From positions 1-10,306 of the forward strand of contig CAMPHP010000058.1 in assembly GCA_946885925.1 (NCBI GenBank): a stretch of 10,306 nucleotides of DNA, given 5' to 3'. This stretch comes from an uncultured Litorilinea sp. (lineage in GTDB: Bacteria > Chloroflexota > Anaerolineae > Caldilineales > Caldilineaceae). The stretch's first letter is position 1, and each line of letters starts with the position of its first letter. Of this stretch, positions 6,672 through 10,306 are shown in pieces. The notes under the pieces are model-generated. The model saw only the letters and a list, made by a program, of their open reading frames with translations, searched no databases and was not told the DNA's origin. The position numbers and the translations under genes are program-made.

Positions 6672-8117
6672 TTAGTCCGCAGTCTCTTCGAGTGCGGTTG
6701 CTTTTTGCCAAGTAAAACGGAAGATGGAACCTTCTCCGGGGCTGGACTCAACGGAGATGGTTCCACCACGACTTTCCAAGATCTTTTTTACCACGGACAA
6801 GCCGATCCCACTTCCCTCAACTTGATCGCGCGGGCGGAGGGTCTGGAACATCTCAAAAATCCGCCCGTGGAATCTATCTTCGATGCCAGGGCCGTTGTCC
6901 TTGACAGTAAACTCTATGTATCCCCCTCGATCTTGGGCACTGATTTCCACAAACCCATCTTCTGGCGCATGATGATGCTTGATGGCGTTGCCGATGAGAT
7001 TACGCAAGACTGTTTCCAGTGGAATACGCTCGGTCATAATGACGGGCATGGAATCAGCAATTTGCACGGTAAAGTCGACGGATGGGGATAGCAGGTCTAC
7101 GACACTATTCACCAACTCGGCTGTATCTGTTAGTTCCGGAAGATGGCGTTGGCGACCTGCGCGTGAGTAGGCCAACAGGTCATCAAGCAATGTTTCCAAG
7201 CGATAAATGCGCCCTTGTAACTTCTCCAGATATTCTTGCGCGGTCGCTGGTAGCAGGTCATCTGTATCCTGGGCAATCCACGAGGCCAATTGATTGATCG
7301 CCCGCAATGGAGCCTTTAGATCGTGGGAAGCAACATAGGCAAACTGATCAAGCTCGCGATTGCTACGCTCTAATTCCTCTGTTCGCTCCTGCACACGTCG
7401 CTCTAAAGTAGCATTTAACTCACGCAAAGCTGCCTCACTCTGGAGCAATGCCTCCTCTGCGCGCTTGCGTTCATGGATCCTATCTTGCAGCGTGCGATTG
7501 GCTGCTTTCGCCGTATCCAGTGCCAAGGTGACTTGTAGCGCTGCCCCACTAAAGCGGGCAAGGCTGGTCATGAGCCGTACATCTTCGGCATCAAACTGCT
7601 GGTTAGCATTGTGTCCAACAATCCAAATTGCCCCCGCGGCTTTGCCATTGAGTTCAATCGGAAGGACCAAACTTTCGATAATGGGTGTTTCCACTTCATC
7701 AAAGTAGGTAAAGAGGCGCGACGGATGGAAAAAGAGCTGGGGTGCGTTGCGGTCAATTGTGATTCCACAATGACTCATATGGCGTGGCGTGCGGTCGCCA
7801 ACGTGTGTTGCAAAGGTACCTGACAAAGCAATCCAGTGAAAAAACTCACCATCAACATCCTGTTGTAGCAAACTAATGCCTGCAGCCCCGGCTCTGCATA
7901 ATTCAACTGCAAGGTCAGTGAGTTGTTGGGGCAGATGCTCTGGGTTCTTTGCCATGCTTTCTGCTAGTGCTACCAAAGCTCGATTTTCTGCTGCGTAATC
8001 GGGTGGTCTGGGCGCACGCCGTTCCAATTCACTCGTAATTAGAATCTCTTCAAGTATGGTTGTAGAAATGGCACGCGGTGTGCCCAATTCCTTCTGTTCA
8101 ATCCGTCGGTCATCCAT
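6672..8117 (-). CDS. GAF-domain sensor histidine kinase (orphan)
   Basis: From the ATG at 8117 the protein has 481 residues; an in-frame TTG at 8132 would add five, and neither has a good ribosome binding site. Residues about 45-200 form a GAF-like sensory domain. A charged coiled coil follows (about 205-258, rich in R/E/L). The HisKA dimerisation domain carries FAYVASHDLKAPLRAI with phospho-acceptor H265. The HATPase domain shows the N-box NLIGNAIKHH (N373, N377), G1 box DNGPGI (407-412), F-box IFEMFQ and G2 box GSGIGL (435-440), so all kinase motifs are intact. No transmembrane segment is visible, so it should be cytosolic. The SHDLKAPLR type of H-box is common in phytochrome-like kinases, but the usual chromophore-binding Cys context was not identified, so the GAF ligand is unknown. 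No response regulator adjoins it. It converges on the surface protein gene with a 28-bp gap; that nearness alone does not show regulation of that gene. Confidence 0.92.
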   Translation of the reverse strand: MDDRRIEQKELGTPRAISTTILEEILITSELERRAPRPPDYAAENRALVALAESMAKNPEHLPQQLTDLAVELCRAGAAGISLLQQDVDGEFFHWIALSGTFATHVGDRTPRHMSHCGITIDRNAPQLFFHPSRLFTYFDEVETPIIESLVLPIELNGKAAGAIWIVGHNANQQFDAEDVRLMTSLARFSGAALQVTLALDTAKAANRTLQDRIHERKRAEEALLQSEAALRELNATLERRVQERTEELERSNRELDQFAYVASHDLKAPLRAINQLASWIAQDTDDLLPATAQEYLEKLQGRIYRLETLLDDLLAYSRAGRQRHLPELTDTAELVNSVVDLLSPSVDFTVQIADSMPVIMTERIPLETVLRNLIGNAIKHHHAPEDGFVEISAQDRGGYIEFTVKDNGPGIEDRFHGRIFEMFQTLRPRDQVEGSGIGLSVVKKILESRGGTISVESSPGEGSIFRFTWQKATALEETAD

Positions 8118-8258
8118 AAGTCTGTCTAACAAGTTCCCATTTTCTGCGTGTTATAGGGTAGGTTTTCGAGAGCATGTTGTAGGAAGGGCATAAGAGCTGG
8201 GCCGGTTGATTCTATGTATGCTCCCAAAGTTGCAGCAAAGCACGGATCAACTCACGCT

Positions 8259-8286
8259 TCTATAATCCACGTTACTTCTATGTCCA
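8259..8286 (-). promoter_or_regulatory. Candidate sigma70-type promoter for the histidine kinase
   Basis: Read on the minus strand, TGGACA (8286-8281) is followed after 16 bp by TATAGA (8264-8259), matching TTGACA at 5 of 6 and TATAAT at 4 of 6. The leader to the ATG at 8117 would be about 135 nt. A minus-strand TATAAT within the triple repeat just upstream is an alternative -10 with a poor -35. Confidence 0.4.
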
Positions 8287-8317
8287 ACATTATTTCAATA
8301 TTATTTCAACATTATAT
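8285..8317. repeat. Three phased 11-bp direct repeats (CAAYATTATTT type)
   Basis: CAACATTATTT, CAATATTATTT and CAACATTATAT lie head to tail with no gap. The 11-bp period is about one helical turn. The array touches the candidate kinase -35 box on its upstream side, as expected for an activator site of the OmpR/PhoB kind, which bind in-phase direct repeats. The binding protein is unknown. Confidence 0.6.
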
Positions 8318-8467
8318 ACGATCACAGATGCTTATAGATATACATTCTTTATAGTACGCCCATACGACTTTTTCCCTCATACAATATCTTGCCCCATAGA
8401 CATCCTCATAAGTGTAAGTTGCTTACCGTTCTCCTCCCTCAGTGAGAAAAATTAGTTGTTTTTATAC

Positions 8468-8495
8468 CTGCAAGTAGACACGCTATCTGTATAAC
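8468..8495 (+). promoter_or_regulatory. Weak candidate promoter for the FAD/Rieske oxidoreductase
   Basis: CTGCAA (8468-8473) and TATAAC (8490-8495) are spaced by 16 bp; the -10 is good and the -35 poor. TATACT at 8524-8529 is another possible -10 without a matching -35. One CTATCCA motif, shared with the downstream inverted repeat, overlaps the end of this -10 box. Confidence 0.25.
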
Positions 8496-8563
8496 TATCC
8501 ATAAATTCTATGTACAGAGAAGCTATACTCCTAGGTCATGCCCTATCTTGTTGGGCAATCCAA

Positions 8564-8602
8564 TGGTGGATAGCACTTATTCTGGCAAAATGCTATCCAC
8601 CA
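8564..8602. repeat. Perfect 12-bp inverted repeat upstream of the FAD/Rieske gene
   Basis: TGGTGGATAGCA (8564-8575) is exactly complementary to TGCTATCCACCA (8591-8602), with a 15-nt loop. It ends 34 nt before the ATG at 8637. No T-run follows on either strand, which argues against an intrinsic terminator. It may be an operator for a dimeric regulator or a leader RNA hairpin. A further CTATCCA half-site is at 8495-8501. Confidence 0.7.
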
Positions 8603-8636
8603 AATATCATAGGGTAGCGCGCCTAAGGGAATGATA

Positions 8637-10193
8637 ATGCATAGCGATTCTGGTCAAAGCATATCGATTTGGATGGATGTTGAGGTACCCTTCTTCGCGC
8701 CGCTCGCCGAGAATGTGAGGTCCGATGTTTGTGTAATCGGCGCAGGCATTGCCGGGTTGACAACTGCCTATCTGCTGGCGCGAGAGGGCAGATCTGTGGT
8801 TGTGCTAGAGGATGGCCTCATTGGCGGTGGCGAGTCGGGGCGCACAACGGCGCATCTCTCCAACGAGATTGATGACCGCTACTCTGAAATCGAGCGGATT
8901 CATGGGTCAGAAGGTGCTAAGTTGGCCTATGCAAGCCATACGTCAGCCGTTGACCTGATCGAGCGGATTGTTCAGGGCGAAAAGATTGATTGCGACTTTG
9001 AGCGACTAGATGGCTATCTGTTTCTGGTTGAAGGCGATCATATCTCTACGCTGGACGATGAGCTTGAAGCCGCCCACCGCGCGGGCTTCCAGGATGTTAG
9101 ACGAGTTGAACGTGCGCCGCTGGCGAACTTTGATACGGGGCCTGCGCTCCTTTTCCCCAGGCAAGGACAGTTCCATATTACAAAATATCTTAACGGGTTG
9201 GTGCGTGCGATCAGGCGCGATGGTGGGCGCATCTATTGCGGTACGCGCGCCTTCGATCTAATTGAAAAAGGCCCGCCTGCGCGTGTTAATACAGAAACTG
9301 GTGTATCGGTCACAGCGGATCATGTAGTAGTAGCGACCAATTCGCCCATTAATAACGTTTGGGCCGACCTCTTCGCGATTCATATGCGGCAAGCTGCCTA
9401 TCGCACCTATGTCATCGCCGCGCGTGTGCCGCGTGGCAGTGTCACCAAGGCGCTCTATTGGGACACTGGTGATCCTTATCATTATGTCCGTTTACAAAAG
9501 GCCCCTGCACAAGCTGATGGCGCAGAAGCCGACTACGAGATTCTGATCGTTGGTGGCGAAGATCATAAGACTGGACAAGCGGATGATGCCGCTGCGCGAT
9601 ATGCACGGCTTGTAGCATGGTCGCGCGAGCGTTTCCCGATGATGGGAGGCACAGAGTATCGTTGGTCTGGTCAGGTACAAGAGCCAGCCGACGGGCTAGG
9701 GCTGATCGGCCCTAATCCGGGCGAAGAACCCTATGTTTACATTGCGACGGGCGATTCGGGCATGGGTATGACCCATTCTACCATCGCCGGGATGCTCATT
9801 ACCGACTTGATCGTGGGACGCAAAAACCCCTGGACGACACTCTACGATCCATCGCGCCGCATGGGTAAAGCATCTGCCCTTCGTGAGTTGGTACGCGAGA
9901 ATGTCAATGTTGCGGCGCAATACACGGACTACCTAACGGGCGGGGAGGTGAAGAGCGTTGACGAAATTAAGCCAGGTGAGGGGGCTGTGGTACGAAGCGG
10001 TTTGAGCAAGATCGCCGCCTATCGCGACGAGGCAGGCAACTTGCACGAACATTCAGCCGTTTGTACACATTTGGGCTGTATTGTGGCGTGGAACTCGGAA
10101 GAGAAAAGCTGGGACTGCCCCTGTCATGGTTCGCGCTTTGATGCCTATGGCCGCGTCATTGATGGTCCTGCCAATGTGGATTTGTCCCCGTAG
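8637..10193 (+). CDS. FAD-dependent oxidoreductase with C-terminal Rieske [2Fe-2S] domain
   Basis: The product is 518 residues from the ATG at 8637. That start is preferred over the ATG at 8631 because AAGGGA ends directly before 8631, leaving a proper 6-nt gap only for 8637. The N-terminal half is a DAO/GlpO-like flavin fold: VIGAGIAG (G35, G37, G40) with a following acidic VVVLED end of the second strand, SGRTTAHLS after it, and a C-terminal FAD-contacting GDSGMGMTHSTIAGML. The C-terminal ~80 residues are a Rieske domain: CTHLGC (C476, H478, C481) and CPCHGS (C494, C496, H497). C476, H478, C494 and H497 should bind the cluster; C481 and C496 match the disulfide pair of bc1-type Rieske proteins. 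This fusion is a known but poorly characterised family related to amino-acid/amine oxidases (YhfW-like). No signal peptide is visible, so it is probably cytosolic. The substrate is unknown, probably an amine or amino acid. The end GPANVDLSP is close to the usual family end. Transcribed alone. Confidence 0.92.
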   Translation: MHSDSGQSISIWMDVEVPFFAPLAENVRSDVCVIGAGIAGLTTAYLLAREGRSVVVLEDGLIGGGESGRTTAHLSNEIDDRYSEIERIHGSEGAKLAYASHTSAVDLIERIVQGEKIDCDFERLDGYLFLVEGDHISTLDDELEAAHRAGFQDVRRVERAPLANFDTGPALLFPRQGQFHITKYLNGLVRAIRRDGGRIYCGTRAFDLIEKGPPARVNTETGVSVTADHVVVATNSPINNVWADLFAIHMRQAAYRTYVIAARVPRGSVTKALYWDTGDPYHYVRLQKAPAQADGAEADYEILIVGGEDHKTGQADDAAARYARLVAWSRERFPMMGGTEYRWSGQVQEPADGLGLIGPNPGEEPYVYIATGDSGMGMTHSTIAGMLITDLIVGRKNPWTTLYDPSRRMGKASALRELVRENVNVAAQYTDYLTGGEVKSVDEIKPGEGAVVRSGLSKIAAYRDEAGNLHEHSAVCTHLGCIVAWNSEEKSWDCPCHGSRFDAYGRVIDGPANVDLSP

Positions 10194-10222
10194 AGCAGGA
10201 AACTTGAGGAAAGTGGCAAGAA

Positions 10223-10271
10223 AAACCTTCCTGGAAGCCGGGTACCCTTTGGGTAGCTTCTAGGAAGGTTT
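10223..10271. terminator. Strong, probably bidirectional intrinsic terminator
   Basis: A 16-bp stem (10223-10238 with 10256-10271, one G-T wobble on the plus strand) is topped by a 5-bp stem TACCC/GGGTA (10243-10247 with 10251-10255) with loop TTT and a CGGG bulge. It lies 29 nt after the oxidoreductase stop codon. The plus strand has only a short TTTCCT after the stem. The minus strand has TTTTTCTT from the stem base onward, so termination should be best for a minus-strand gene arriving from the right. Confidence 0.8.
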
Positions 10272-10306
10272 CCTAGACAAGTATGTTTACTTACGCTCCT
10301 GTGGAG

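Larger units (their letters stand above)
8133..8630. other. AT-rich divergent intergenic region between kinase and FAD/Rieske oxidoreductase
   Basis: About 500 bp with no credible gene and visibly higher AT content than its flanks, especially 8270-8520. It contains a candidate kinase promoter (8259-8286, minus strand), three phased 11-bp direct repeats (8285-8317), a candidate plus-strand promoter (8468-8495) and a perfect 12-bp inverted repeat (8564-8602). The length suggests independent control of the two divergent genes. Confidence 0.6.

Noticed and set aside
6705..7091. 128-codon plus-strand frame opposite the kinase C-terminus
   Set aside because: It lies antisense to the conserved HATPase motifs and has no recognisable features or ribosome binding site.
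8285..8317. Direct repeats considered as a CRISPR or iteron array
   Set aside because: Units are 11 bp with no spacers and only three copies; no cas, replication or plasmid genes are near.
8414..8426. Small hairpin GTAAG-TTG-CTTAC in the AT-rich spacer
   Set aside because: A 5-bp stem of this kind is expected by chance in such sequence, and it is not next to a promoter or gene boundary.

Overview
The window looks like a piece of a bacterial chromosome, most plausibly from the phylum Chloroflexota. The clues are the long Thr-Pro-rich spacers ((T-P-T-x)n) between domains of a giant exported protein, a stand-alone NurA-type nuclease gene, moderate GC in the genes with AT-richer spacers, and the gene mix. 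This placement is an inference from style; there is no rRNA or marker gene here. No mobile element, CRISPR array, tRNA or rRNA gene was seen.

Layout. (1) Positions 1-1257, minus strand: an AI-2E (PerM/UPF0118) family membrane transporter, cut by the window start. (2) 1487-2725, minus strand: a NurA-domain nuclease reading towards it. (3) 2726-3154: a divergent spacer with several hairpins, a sigma70-like promoter and a strong ribosome binding site. (4) 3155-6643, plus strand: a 1162-residue exported, membrane-anchored protein. It has a signal peptide, twelve FG-GAP/VCBS-like calcium-loop repeats in two blocks of six, two cysteine-flanked jelly-roll-like domains on Pro/Thr-rich stalks, and a C-terminal transmembrane anchor. 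(5) 6672-8117, minus strand, converging on it with a 28-bp gap: a GAF-HisKA-HATPase sensor histidine kinase with no response regulator beside it. (6) 8133-8630: an AT-rich divergent spacer with a phased 11-bp triple direct repeat next to a kinase promoter candidate, and a perfect 12-bp inverted repeat just before the next gene. (7) 8637-10193, plus strand: an FAD-dependent oxidoreductase fused to a C-terminal Rieske [2Fe-2S] domain. (8) 10223-10271: a long terminator hairpin, probably bidirectional, that suggests a minus-strand gene ending at or just beyond the window edge.

The genes do not form one obvious pathway. AI-2E and NurA are codirectional but 229 bp apart. The surface protein, the kinase and the FAD/Rieske enzyme each appear to be separate transcription units. 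I see no convincing undescribed multi-gene system. The items most worth following are the repeat architecture of the surface protein and the two symmetric or phased DNA elements in the 8133-8630 spacer.
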